Part shown: positions 1 to 8,839 of the stretch, piece after piece | Layout of the letters: each line of letters starts with the position of its first letter | Numbering within the stretch: position 1 is the stretch's first letter | Source: Acinetobacter baylyi DSM 14961 = CIP 107474 | GTDB taxonomy: Bacteria; Pseudomonadota; Gammaproteobacteria; Pseudomonadales; Moraxellaceae | Assembly: GCF_000368685.1 (NCBI RefSeq) | Contig: NZ_KB849623.1 | Span: 186,001 to 250,000 of the forward strand | Length of the DNA stretch: 64,000 bases | Direction: 5' to 3' | Notes under the pieces: generated by a model | What the model was told of the DNA's origin: nothing | The model's input: only the letters and a program-made list of their open reading frames with translations | Databases searched by the model: none | Made by a program: the position numbers and the translations under genes

Positions 1-1
1 G

Positions 2-454
2 GCTTTTTTGACACTGCCACCTCAGGGTGATGAACGCCTAAAGTATCTCACGATCTGGAACGATCCTTTGGTTTTTGTGGTGGCGCCTTTTCATCCTCTA
101 GCGCATAAACAAAATATTGAATTACAAGACTTACTTGAATATCCAAGCCTCTTACCATCCTCACAGACCTATACCAGTCAAATTACCTTACAGGCCTTTG
201 AAAAACATGGTTTAAAACCCAAAATCACCATGAGCAATAATCCACTCGAATCTATCCGCATGCTGGTTTCTATTGGATTGGGCTGGTCGGTTTTGCCCAA
301 AACTTTACTTAATCAGGATTTAACCCAGTTACAGCTTGAAGTTGATCTGAATCGTCAGCTTGGCATTGTATGGCATCCCGCCCGTATTCAGTCTAAAGCA
401 GCAAAAGCACTAATCGCGTATGCACAGGATTCAACGCTCACTGAATCACTTTAA
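2..454 (+). CDS. LysR-family transcriptional regulator, C-terminal part (cut by window edge)
   Basis: The reading frame is open from base 2, so the gene begins before the window. The visible 150 residues are the effector-binding half of a LysR-type regulator. They run through the second lobe of the periplasmic-binding-like fold, including the typical 'plvfvvapfHPLA' strand and the 'MLVSIGLGWSVLP' segment. The DNA-binding N-terminus is missing, so the target genes cannot be judged. About 160 bases without a gene separate it from ovoA on the same strand, and no terminator hairpin was seen there. The family call is secure; the effector and regulon are unknown. Confidence 0.8.
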   Translation, partial: AFLTLPPQGDERLKYLTIWNDPLVFVVAPFHPLAHKQNIELQDLLEYPSLLPSSQTYTSQITLQAFEKHGLKPKITMSNNPLESIRMLVSIGLGWSVLPKTLLNQDLTQLQLEVDLNRQLGIVWHPARIQSKAAKALIAYAQDSTLTESL

Positions 455-613
455 ATCAACACCAATTTCATCAATGACTTTACCGAAATATAATAAAATT
501 CAAATTAGAATGGAGTAACGTGTTGAATATACCCAACCGTGAATCGGCTTAAAATTATAACTTCCCAACCTATCACGGTATTTTGACAATAATATTCCGA
601 ACGGAGTTGAAGA

Positions 614-2812
614 ATGCTAAGAGAAGTCTCCCCCCATTTATCTACGGCGTCATGTTATTCCAACAATTCAAGTCATACTATAAAAAACAAGGTGTCTTCT
701 CCTGCTTTACGCCCTCAGATGTTAAGAACTCCTGATCTGACTCAGAAAGATACTCAGGCGCTCAGAGAAAGCATTCGGGAATATTTTATGAATACCTTTG
801 AGACTTATGAGTCTCTATTTGAATGTCTTGCCTGTGAAGATGCTTTTTATGAAAAACCGATTGCTCTTCGGCATCCGCTAATTTTTTACTATGGCCATAC
901 TGCCACCTTTTTTATCAATAAACTCCTACTTACACATTTGATCACAGAGCGACTGAATCCTCGTTATGAAGCCCTATTTGCTGTAGGTGTAGACGAGATG
1001 AGTTGGGATGATCTTGATGACAAACACTATGATTGGCCATCACCTCAACAAGTGAAGGCTTATCGGGATAAAGTCAAAAAAGTGGTCCTTGATGTGATTG
1101 ATACTGCGCCGCTTAGCTCACCAGTCAACTGGGAGCATCCATGGTGGGCGATTATGATGGGCATCGAACATGAACGCATTCATCTGGAAACCTCATCAGT
1201 TTTAATCCGTCAGCAGCGTCTTGATCTGGTCAAATCCCATCAGGCATGGCAACCTAGTCCGATCACAGGTGTTGTACCGCAAAATGAACTGATTGATGTA
1301 GCAGCAGGCAAAGTCACGCATAATCAGCAAAAAGACAATGCGTATTACGGTTGGGATAATGAATTTGGTCATCACCAGGCAGAAATCACAGCATTTACTG
1401 CCTCAAAATACATCGTCAGCAATCATGAGTTTCTTGGTTTTGTAGAGGCTGGTGGATATCTGAATAGTGCATACTGGGGAGAAGAAGGTCAAGGTTGGCT
1501 CAACTTTAGTGAGGCTGAATATCCTACATTCTGGCTAAAAAAACCTGATGGATGGTATTTGCGACTGATGACCGAAGAAGTGCCTATGCGCTGGGACTGG
1601 CCAGTTGAGGTGAATTACCACGAAGCCAAGGCGTTTTGCCAATGGAAATCCCAACAATTAAACCAGAATATTCGTTTGCCCACAGAAGATGAATGGTATC
1701 GACTTTACGATGTTGCCAGTTTACAAGAAGTTGGGGAACAACCTGCCGATGCTAACATCCATCTGGATTACGCAGCATCATCCTGCCCTGTAAATACATT
1801 TCAGCACGGTGATTTTTTTGATGTGCGTGGAAATGTATGGCAATGGTCAGAAACACCCATTTATCCATATAACGATTTCGAAGCTCATCCAATTTATGAT
1901 GATTTCACTACCCCCACTTTTGATGAACGCCATAATCTGATCAAAGGCGGTTCATGGATTTCCTGTGGCAATGAAAGCTTATACGCTTCGCGGTACGCAT
2001 TTCGACGTCATTTTTTCCAACATGCGGGCTTTCGTTATGTCGCCTCGGAGCAAGCGGTGAGTATTCCTGATTCACATTATGAAACAGATCAATTTTTATC
2101 TCAGTATGCCGAATTTCATTTTGGAAGTGAATATTTTGGTGTCCCCAATTTTTCCAAAGCACTGGCCGAACTTGCCATTGAAACTATGATTGACCGTCCT
2201 AAAGTCAAAGCGTTAGATATTGGCTGTGCGGTCGGACGCGCGACATTTGAATTGGCTCGCGCCTTTGAGCATGTAACAGGCATTGATTTTTCAGCACGTT
2301 TTATCCAGCACGGGGTTCAACTGACCAAAGGTGAAACATTACGTTATACCCTTGCCGCTGAAGGTGAACTGGTTCAGTACAAAGCCTGTTCGCTGCATCA
2401 ACTCGGACTAGAGCAGATAAAAGATAAGGTCGATTTCTATCAGGGCGATGCCTGTAACCTCAAATCGAATTTTACGGGTTATGATCTGATATTTGCAGCC
2501 AATCTCATTGATCGGTTATATCGTCCAAGTCAGTTCTTAAGTCAGATCCATCAACGCCTGAATCTTGGTGGCGTTCTTATGATTGCGTCACCTTATACTT
2601 GGCTAGAAGAGCATACACCGCGTGAAGAATGGATTGGTGGCTTCAAAAAAGATGGAGAAAGCTTTACCACCTTAGATGGTCTGCACGCTATTTTAGATCA
2701 ACATTTTAGATTGATTACTGCGCCCAAAGAAGTGCCATTTGTGATCCGTGAAACACAACATAAGTTTCAGCATAGCCTATCTGAAGTGACCTTTTGGGAG
2801 CGTATCAAATAA
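614..2812 (+). CDS. ovoA: 5-histidylcysteine sulfoxide synthase / 4-mercaptohistidine N-methyltransferase (ovothiol synthase OvoA)
   Basis: This is a 732-residue, three-part protein with the OvoA layout. A DinB-like N-terminal domain (about 45-200) carries the metal motif HxxxHxE (H186, H190, E192) plus an upstream His at 95. An FGE-sulfatase/C-type-lectin-like domain (about 225-480) has 'GNVWQWSE' and 'KGGSW'. A C-terminal SAM methyltransferase domain (about 530-730) has the glycine-rich 'DIGCAVGRATFEL'. In the family, the iron centre joins cysteine to histidine C5 with oxygen, and the methyltransferase later methylates the imidazole to give ovothiol A. The ATG at 614 follows GGAG with a 7-base spacer. 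Another Met at residue 36 could be a start and would remove a poorly conserved extension. EgtB is related but lacks the fused methyltransferase. No lyase (OvoB-type PLP enzyme) is adjacent. Confidence 0.88.
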   Translation: MLREVSPHLSTASCYSNNSSHTIKNKVSSPALRPQMLRTPDLTQKDTQALRESIREYFMNTFETYESLFECLACEDAFYEKPIALRHPLIFYYGHTATFFINKLLLTHLITERLNPRYEALFAVGVDEMSWDDLDDKHYDWPSPQQVKAYRDKVKKVVLDVIDTAPLSSPVNWEHPWWAIMMGIEHERIHLETSSVLIRQQRLDLVKSHQAWQPSPITGVVPQNELIDVAAGKVTHNQQKDNAYYGWDNEFGHHQAEITAFTASKYIVSNHEFLGFVEAGGYLNSAYWGEEGQGWLNFSEAEYPTFWLKKPDGWYLRLMTEEVPMRWDWPVEVNYHEAKAFCQWKSQQLNQNIRLPTEDEWYRLYDVASLQEVGEQPADANIHLDYAASSCPVNTFQHGDFFDVRGNVWQWSETPIYPYNDFEAHPIYDDFTTPTFDERHNLIKGGSWISCGNESLYASRYAFRRHFFQHAGFRYVASEQAVSIPDSHYETDQFLSQYAEFHFGSEYFGVPNFSKALAELAIETMIDRPKVKALDIGCAVGRATFELARAFEHVTGIDFSARFIQHGVQLTKGETLRYTLAAEGELVQYKACSLHQLGLEQIKDKVDFYQGDACNLKSNFTGYDLIFAANLIDRLYRPSQFLSQIHQRLNLGGVLMIASPYTWLEEHTPREEWIGGFKKDGESFTTLDGLHAILDQHFRLITAPKEVPFVIRETQHKFQHSLSEVTFWERIK

Positions 2813-2918
2813 CTCAAGATAGCAACAATGCGATGCGTTATAAGAATAAATAAGGTCAGGTGGTCAGTATTAAAATGCTTACCACCCTATTAAAATTAAG
2901 ATTTTTAACCAGACTTAT

Positions 2919-3974
2919 TTAAACGATATAACGTTTACTCAATCCTAAATCTGCCAATATTCGTCGATACATAGTTGATGAACGATCAGCTTCAAAATGT
3001 GCTTCCATTGTTAAATCTAGTGGCAATTCTTCAGGTTTTTGAGCCTCTACCATTTCTTGATCTTCTGCAAAAATCTGGGCATTAAAATCATATACAGCCT
3101 GCAAGTCACCAGTCGTATCAAAATTACGTGTCAGAGGCACAAATAATCGCGTTTTATTAGGTGAAATAGGACAACATGCATTTAAAATTTTGAGGACACC
3201 ATCATTTGGAAAATCGACCGTTAATACTGCCGAAAATGGTGGATAGACATCAAAGGTACGTTTCCATAAAAAATCTTTAGGTGCTAAGTGCTGTAATTCA
3301 TGAGGATAATTACTCACATCACTCATGTATTCAGTGCGCAATCCATAATCTGTTTTAACTGTTGAATACTTCGGTACTACAGGATTCTCCCGACTGGCAA
3401 ATGCCTCATGATGTACCCATGCGAAATGCGCGACATCAATGAATCCTTCAAGTTGACGACCACTTGAACCTGCAATGTCCACAAATGGCGGCAGAATTGC
3501 CTGATGTTCTGGCATATCCCATGTATCGAGTTCAGGCAAGTTAGCCGATGCTACATTACGATTTTGGATACTGGTCCAGATTAAGCCATATTTTTGAATG
3601 ACTGGAAATTTGGTAAGGCTGAACCGATCAGAAATCTTGGTAAGCTCAGGCTGTGCTGGGATTTTGGTACATTTCCCTTCCGCGTTATAGCGTAAGCCAT
3701 GATAAGGGCAAACGATTTCTTCGCCCTCTACCCATCCTTTAGTCAGTGGTACACCTCGATGAGGACAAATATCACGCACCAGATGAATATCGCCCGACGC
3801 TGTTTTGTATAATGCCATTTTCACATCAAGCAAAGTGACTTGTTGTGGTTGCATCGAAACCTCTTCAATTCTGGCCACAGGATACCAGTGCTGGGAAAGT
3901 ATCTCCCAATCCTGATCTTCAAATTGGCTATAGCAAGGTTTATTCACCAAATTTACTACTGGGATTGCATTCAT
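2919..3974 (-). CDS. Rieske [2Fe-2S] aromatic ring-hydroxylating oxygenase, alpha subunit (VanA-like)
   Basis: A 351-residue oxygenase component. The Rieske domain (about 25-130) shows C70-P-H72 and C89-P-Y-H92, the two Cys and two His cluster ligands. The catalytic domain has the mononuclear iron pattern D180-x2-H183-x4-H188. Length and order match VanA/phenylpropionate-type one-component alpha subunits, which insert oxygen or demethylate aromatic acids using electrons from a separate reductase. No reductase gene lies next to it. It is divergent from the LysR regulator at 4154, which probably controls it across the shared 179-base spacer. The substrate cannot be read from the sequence. Confidence 0.82.
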   Translation of the reverse strand: MNAIPVVNLVNKPCYSQFEDQDWEILSQHWYPVARIEEVSMQPQQVTLLDVKMALYKTASGDIHLVRDICPHRGVPLTKGWVEGEEIVCPYHGLRYNAEGKCTKIPAQPELTKISDRFSLTKFPVIQKYGLIWTSIQNRNVASANLPELDTWDMPEHQAILPPFVDIAGSSGRQLEGFIDVAHFAWVHHEAFASRENPVVPKYSTVKTDYGLRTEYMSDVSNYPHELQHLAPKDFLWKRTFDVYPPFSAVLTVDFPNDGVLKILNACCPISPNKTRLFVPLTRNFDTTGDLQAVYDFNAQIFAEDQEMVEAQKPEELPLDLTMEAHFEADRSSTMYRRILADLGLSKRYIV

Positions 3975-4153
3975 GGCAGTTACTCTTATCTAACAACACC
4001 GACATCAAGAAAACACGCTATCCAGTGTCGGCTCACCAGAAGCCTAAGATATATCACTGTTTAGTCGTGCAGTAAGTGCTACTCTGATAGAAATCCATTG
4101 TTCTGTCTATTATAATGATTTGAAGTAATCATTCTGATTTTTAGAACACCATA

Positions 4154-5083
4154 ATGAGTATCCCCTTTTCTCGCTTTTCCGATTATTTTATGACAGTCGC
4201 CAAAACTGGAAACCTCCGAAAGGCTGCTGACCAATTACATATTTCAGTCTCGGCGGTGCACCGACAAATCGCTTTAGCTGAAGAGGAGCTAGATATTGCA
4301 TTGTTTGAACGGCTGCCAAATGGCTTAAAGCTCACCTTGGCAGGAGAAATGCTGTATTCAGATGTGCTGCGTTGGCAAAAAGAATATAAACAAACCTGTA
4401 TGCGTTTTGATGAAATACAAGGATTGAAACGTGGCGCTATTGAACTTGGATTAATTGCCGCATTAAGCGACGGGTTTGTGGTGGATGTACTGGCGACATT
4501 ACAGAGTGAGTTTCCATGGATTACGCTCAACATTCTGACCGATGATAGTGATGTCCTGATTAACAAAATCATCACTAATGAGATTGATGTTGGCCTCATT
4601 CTTGATCCAGTTGTCAGCGCCCAACTAGATGTCATGTCTTTTGTCGAAATTCCGATAGGTTTTGTGATGTGTCCCGATCACCCTTTGGCACAGCACACTC
4701 ATCTCACGTTATCTCAAACCCTAGATACCCGACATATTGTCCCCGATCAACCGTTGGTTATTCACGATAGAGTAATGGCAATGTATAAAAAATATCACGC
4801 CAACCCAGCCCAGATTACGCTTTCCAATGACATTCGCCTTATACAGTCCATGCTCAAGAAAAATATGGGCATCGCGTTATTGAGTTATCTGGATGTTTAT
4901 AGTGCAGTAGAAAAACAAGAGTTAATTTTTATTCCATTAGAAGACAAGACCATACAGCCATTAACGCTGGCGCTCTGTAGTGGTTCGCGGCGCCAGTTAT
5001 CACGTATTGCACAGCTTTTAATTCGGACCTTGACTGAGCAAATGGAAATAAAATTCAATCACGCATTGGCTGGCTTTAAGTAA
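4154..5083 (+). CDS. LysR-family transcriptional regulator, probable regulator of the divergent Rieske oxygenase
   Basis: A 309-residue LysR protein. The winged helix-turn-helix is at about 8-67 ('KAADQLHISVSAVHRQI'), followed by a linker helix and a substrate-binding domain. It starts 179 bases from the divergent Rieske oxygenase gene, the usual arrangement for LysR control of a neighbouring catabolic gene with the shared spacer as operator. The region before the start is AT-rich with no strong Shine-Dalgarno. The gene ends two bases before the convergent HAD gene. The regulatory link is inferred from position only; the effector is unknown. Confidence 0.82.
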   Translation: MSIPFSRFSDYFMTVAKTGNLRKAADQLHISVSAVHRQIALAEEELDIALFERLPNGLKLTLAGEMLYSDVLRWQKEYKQTCMRFDEIQGLKRGAIELGLIAALSDGFVVDVLATLQSEFPWITLNILTDDSDVLINKIITNEIDVGLILDPVVSAQLDVMSFVEIPIGFVMCPDHPLAQHTHLTLSQTLDTRHIVPDQPLVIHDRVMAMYKKYHANPAQITLSNDIRLIQSMLKKNMGIALLSYLDVYSAVEKQELIFIPLEDKTIQPLTLALCSGSRRQLSRIAQLLIRTLTEQMEIKFNHALAGFK

Positions 5084-5085
5084 TA

Positions 5086-5736
5086 TCAAATCGACCAATC
5101 TTCTATTGTCCAGCCCTGATCAATAGCCAATTTTTCCAGACGATCATCTGGATTGACTGCGATGGCATGGGTTGCGTATTCCAGTAAAAAGCGATCATTA
5201 ATCGAATCTGAATATGCCCAAGATTCTTCTACACTACGCCCTGCCAGCCACTGATCTAAACGAGCCAATTTACCTTTTTGGTAGCATGGTAAGCCTGCGA
5301 CTTTACCTGTATATTTCCCATCTTGTACTTCGGCATTGGTCGCAATAATTTCAGTAATTCCGAATGCACGAAAAATAGGTGCAGTAATAAAATCGCTGGT
5401 GGCGGTAATCCCGACAATGTCATGTCCCAAATTCTGATGCTTTTTAATGCCATCAAAGCCTTTTGGTCGCATTTGTGGACGAATCACTTTTTGCATAAAT
5501 AGCGCATGTAGGTCAGTTAACACCTCAGGCGTATTTTGCGTTAAAAACTCAAATACAAATTCATTGTAAGCAATCGGATCAAGCTGACCCGCTTTGTAAT
5601 CTTCATAAAACTTATCGTTCATCTGGCGATGATGTACAGGATCGACCAATCCCTCATTGACCAGAAATTCTCCCCATGAATGGTCAGAATCTGTATTAAG
5701 TAGAGTGTGGTCGAGATCAAACAAAGCCAATTTCAT
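5086..5736 (-). CDS. HAD-IB family phosphatase (SerB-like)
   Basis: A 216-residue haloacid dehalogenase-superfamily hydrolase. Motif I is D7-L-D9-H-T11 near the N-terminus. Motif II is the Thr in 'GITATSDF', the conserved Lys lies in 'KGKLARL', and motif III is in 'AYSDSINDRFLLE'. The helical insert after motif I is the HAD-IB (phosphoserine phosphatase/CicA-like) type. It should dephosphorylate a small phosphorylated metabolite in the cytoplasm. Proteins of this type are often labelled phosphoserine or histidinol phosphatase without proof, so no substrate is assigned. It is convergent with the LysR gene on its 3' side and divergent from rppH. Confidence 0.8.
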   Translation of the reverse strand: MKLALFDLDHTLLNTDSDHSWGEFLVNEGLVDPVHHRQMNDKFYEDYKAGQLDPIAYNEFVFEFLTQNTPEVLTDLHALFMQKVIRPQMRPKGFDGIKKHQNLGHDIVGITATSDFITAPIFRAFGITEIIATNAEVQDGKYTGKVAGLPCYQKGKLARLDQWLAGRSVEESWAYSDSINDRFLLEYATHAIAVNPDDRLEKLAIDQGWTIEDWSI

Positions 5737-5920
5737 GAAAATTCTCGTTAAAACTGAAATTTAAGAAAAAAAATGTAAATCTATCTCCGCTAGTCGATAG
5801 AAATTCGTTAAGATCATAGCAATTTTAATGCATTTTACTTTGATCTTTTCGAGCTGGGCATTTAAGAGTGACCGCCCCCGATTTCAAAGTCAACGATATT
5901 GATAAATTTTAGGTAGCCAA

Positions 5921-6421
5921 ATGATCGACTCAGAAGGTTTCCGACCCAACGTCGGGATCATTTTGGCAAATGATAACGGACAAGTTTTATGGGCAAAACG
6001 CATTGGTCACAATGCTTGGCAATTTCCACAAGGAGGAATCCATTTTGGAGAAACCCCCGAGCAGGCACTTTATCGTGAACTGAGAGAAGAAGTCGGCTTA
6101 TTGCCAGAACACGTCCAGATTATTGCGCAGACCAAAGGATGGCTGCGTTATCGTTTGCCACATCGGTACATCCGGCCAGATTCTGACCCGGTATGTATTG
6201 GACAGAAACAAAAATGGTTTTTATTGAAGCTCACCGCATCGACACGGCATATTCAATTAAACCTATCCGACCCGCCCGAATTTGACGAATGGCAGTGGGT
6301 CAGTTATTGGTATCCATTAGGCCAAGTCGTCAATTTTAAGCGAGATGTATACCGTAAAGCCATGATGGAGCTGTGTATGCTCTTGCCACAACAACAAACG
6401 TTCGAAAAATCATCTCTCTAG
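5921..6421 (+). CDS. rppH: RNA pyrophosphohydrolase (Nudix)
   Basis: A 166-residue Nudix protein starting '[17 protein letters not shown]', typical of RppH. The complete Nudix box GX5EX7REXXEEXGL occupies residues 38-60. RppH removes pyrophosphate from the 5' end of primary transcripts, making monophosphate ends that stimulate RNase E; rne lies 14 kb away in this window. It is followed after 70 bases by ptsP on the same strand. The rppH-ptsP order is common in gamma-proteobacteria and suggests co-transcription. Confidence 0.93.
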   Translation: MIDSEGFRPNVGIILANDNGQVLWAKRIGHNAWQFPQGGIHFGETPEQALYRELREEVGLLPEHVQIIAQTKGWLRYRLPHRYIRPDSDPVCIGQKQKWFLLKLTASTRHIQLNLSDPPEFDEWQWVSYWYPLGQVVNFKRDVYRKAMMELCMLLPQQQTFEKSSL

Positions 6422-6491
6422 CAAATGATTTTTCGGTCGAGTGCTGTTATAACATCACTATGAAAAATTAAAAATTTTGGAGTATGCATCC

Positions 6492-8786
6492 ATGTCAAAC
6501 ATGCAACTTGACACTTTGAGACGTATTGTTCAGGAGATCAATTCGTCCGTAAGTTTGCATGATTCGCTCGATATTATGGTCAATCAAGTGGCCGACGCGA
6601 TGAAAGTGGATGTATGTTCGATTTATTTGCTTGATGAACGGAACCAGCGCTATTTACTGATGGCGTCAAAAGGACTCAATCCTGAGTCTGTCGGTCACGT
6701 CTCGTTACAGCTCAGCGAAGGTTTAGTCGGGTTGGTCGGACAGCGTGAAGAAATCGTCAACTTGGAGAATGCCTCCAAGCACGAGCGCTTTGCTTATTTA
6801 CCCGAAACTGGAGAAGAAATTTACAATTCTTTTCTCGGTGTTCCTGTTATGTATCGCCGTAAGGTCATGGGCGTATTGGTGGTGCAAAACAAACAGCCAC
6901 AAGACTTTAGTGAGGCAGCCGAATCCTTTTTGGTGACCTTGTGCGCACAGCTTTCAGGTGTTATTGCCCATGCACATGCGGTAGGCAATATCGATGTTTT
7001 CCGTAAGCCAAGCAATGGTGCAACTTATAAAACCTTCCAGGGTGTACCTGGTTCAGGTGGTATTGCATTAGGACGCGCAATTGTACTGTATCCTCCTGCA
7101 GATCTGGCATCGGTTCCAGATCGTGAGGCTGAAGATATCAGTGATGAATTACAACTACTGGATCAGGCGGTCAGCTCAGTTCGAACAGAAATTCAGCAGC
7201 TTGATGAAAAAATGCAAGACTCATTGATGTCTGAAGAGCGTGCATTATTTAGTGTGTTCTTACGCATGCTGGATGAAAATGCGCTCCCTGCGGAAATCAA
7301 GGAATTAATTCGTGCAGGTAATTGGGCACAAGGTGCCGTACGTCGGGTGATCGACAAGCACATTACCCTCTTTGCCCAAATGGAAGATGACTATTTACGT
7401 GAACGTGTTTCAGATTTAAAAGATTTGGGGCGCCGCATTTTAGCCTCACTCCAGGAAGCCGATTCCAGTCATCGTGAAATTAGTCCAGACAGTATTATTA
7501 TTGGAGAAGAAATCAGTACGGCGGCACTGGTTGAATTGCCTGTTGATAATATTGCCGCAATTGTGACCACAGAAGGTGCTGCCAATTCACATATGGTGAT
7601 TGTGGCGCGAGCTTTGGGTATTCCCACAGTGGTTGGGGTAACTGAGTTGCCCATTAATACGCTTGATGATGCAGAGATGATTGTCGATGCTTATCAAGGA
7701 CGCATCTTTATCAATCCACCACGTCGCATGCGTCAGCGTTATAAAGAAATCCAGAAAGAAGAAGAACAAATCGCGAAGGATTTAAAACAGTATGAAACCC
7801 GTGATGCCATTACGCCTGATGGTGTTGCAGTACGCTTATATGTCAATACAGGCTTGATGATTGATGTGGTGCGTGGTGTACAGCGCGGTGCTAAAGGTGT
7901 CGGTTTATATCGTAGTGAAATCCCGTTTATGTTACGCGACCGCTTTCCTGGCGAAGAGGAACAGCGTGCCATGTATCGCCAGCAACTGAGTCACTTTGCC
8001 AACAAACCTGTCACCATGCGTACCCTCGATATTGGTGCCGATAAAGATCTGCCTTATTTTAGTATTGAGGAAGAAAACTCGGCATTGGGCTGGCGTGGCC
8101 TGCGTTTTACGCTGGATCATCCAGAGATTTTCTCGACCCAAGTTCGTGCCATGCTCAAAGCCAGTATTGGCCTGAATAATTTGCATATTTTGCTGCCAAT
8201 GGTAACCAGTGTTAGTGAAGTTGAAGAGGTTTTGTATCTGGTAGAACGTGACTGGAATGCCGTACAAGAGGAAGAACAGGTCAAAATTACCAAACCGAAA
8301 ATTGGTATCATGGTCGAAGTCCCAAGTGTACTTTTGCAGATTGATGAATTTTCTGAACTGGTCGATTTCTTCTCTGTGGGTTCTAACGATTTGATTCAGT
8401 ATCTTCTGGCGGTAGACCGTAACAATCCACGTGTTTCAAGTGTCTACTCTCATTTTCATCCTTCTGTATTACGTGCCTTGCAACGCTTGGTCAAAGACTG
8501 TCATAAGTATGAAAAACCCGTCAGTATTTGTGGAGAAATGGCAGGCGATCCGCTTTCAGCAATTTTACTGATGGCGATGGGATTCAACACGCTTTCGATG
8601 AGTTCAAGTAATATTTTGCGGGTGCGTAAAGCCATCTGTCACGTCGCCATGAGCGATGCAGAAAAGCTACTCAGTGAAGTGGTTAAAATGAATAATCCAC
8701 TGATGGTCAAAAGCTGGATCGAGTATTATTTTAAAAATCACGGGCTTGGCGACATGGTCAAATCTAACAGATTGGTATCAGTTTAA
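6492..8786 (+). CDS. ptsP: Phosphoenolpyruvate-protein phosphotransferase PtsP (EI-Ntr) with GAF domain
   Basis: The ATG at 6492 is preferred because GGAG (6479-6482) lies 9 bases upstream; the frame can be extended to a TTG at 6477 that would overlap this site. The product is 764 residues. A GAF sensor domain (about 15-160) is followed by an EI N-terminal region and a phosphohistidine swivel domain with the active His at about 367 ('ANSHMVIV'). A PEP-binding TIM-barrel with 'GSNDLIQYLLAVDRNNPRV' ends the protein. It transfers phosphate from PEP to the nitrogen-related carrier NPr. Neither NPr nor EIIA-Ntr is nearby. It ends at a strong bidirectional terminator shared with aidB. Confidence 0.93.
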   Translation: MSNMQLDTLRRIVQEINSSVSLHDSLDIMVNQVADAMKVDVCSIYLLDERNQRYLLMASKGLNPESVGHVSLQLSEGLVGLVGQREEIVNLENASKHERFAYLPETGEEIYNSFLGVPVMYRRKVMGVLVVQNKQPQDFSEAAESFLVTLCAQLSGVIAHAHAVGNIDVFRKPSNGATYKTFQGVPGSGGIALGRAIVLYPPADLASVPDREAEDISDELQLLDQAVSSVRTEIQQLDEKMQDSLMSEERALFSVFLRMLDENALPAEIKELIRAGNWAQGAVRRVIDKHITLFAQMEDDYLRERVSDLKDLGRRILASLQEADSSHREISPDSIIIGEEISTAALVELPVDNIAAIVTTEGAANSHMVIVARALGIPTVVGVTELPINTLDDAEMIVDAYQGRIFINPPRRMRQRYKEIQKEEEQIAKDLKQYETRDAITPDGVAVRLYVNTGLMIDVVRGVQRGAKGVGLYRSEIPFMLRDRFPGEEEQRAMYRQQLSHFANKPVTMRTLDIGADKDLPYFSIEEENSALGWRGLRFTLDHPEIFSTQVRAMLKASIGLNNLHILLPMVTSVSEVEEVLYLVERDWNAVQEEEQVKITKPKIGIMVEVPSVLLQIDEFSELVDFFSVGSNDLIQYLLAVDRNNPRVSSVYSHFHPSVLRALQRLVKDCHKYEKPVSICGEMAGDPLSAILLMAMGFNTLSMSSSNILRVRKAICHVAMSDAEKLLSEVVKMNNPLMVKSWIEYYFKNHGLGDMVKSNRLVSV

Positions 8787-8801
8787 ATTAGGCTTCATCA
8801 G

Positions 8802-8827
8802 AAAAGGGCAAATCATTTGCCCTTTTT
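8802..8827. terminator. Bidirectional intrinsic terminator between ptsP and aidB
   Basis: A 12-bp perfect inverted repeat (8802-8813 with 8815-8826) has a GGGCAAAT core flanked by A-runs on one side and T-runs on the other. It can therefore end transcription from ptsP on the plus strand and from aidB on the minus strand. Confidence 0.85.
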
Positions 8828-8839
8828 TAATTGAAAATT

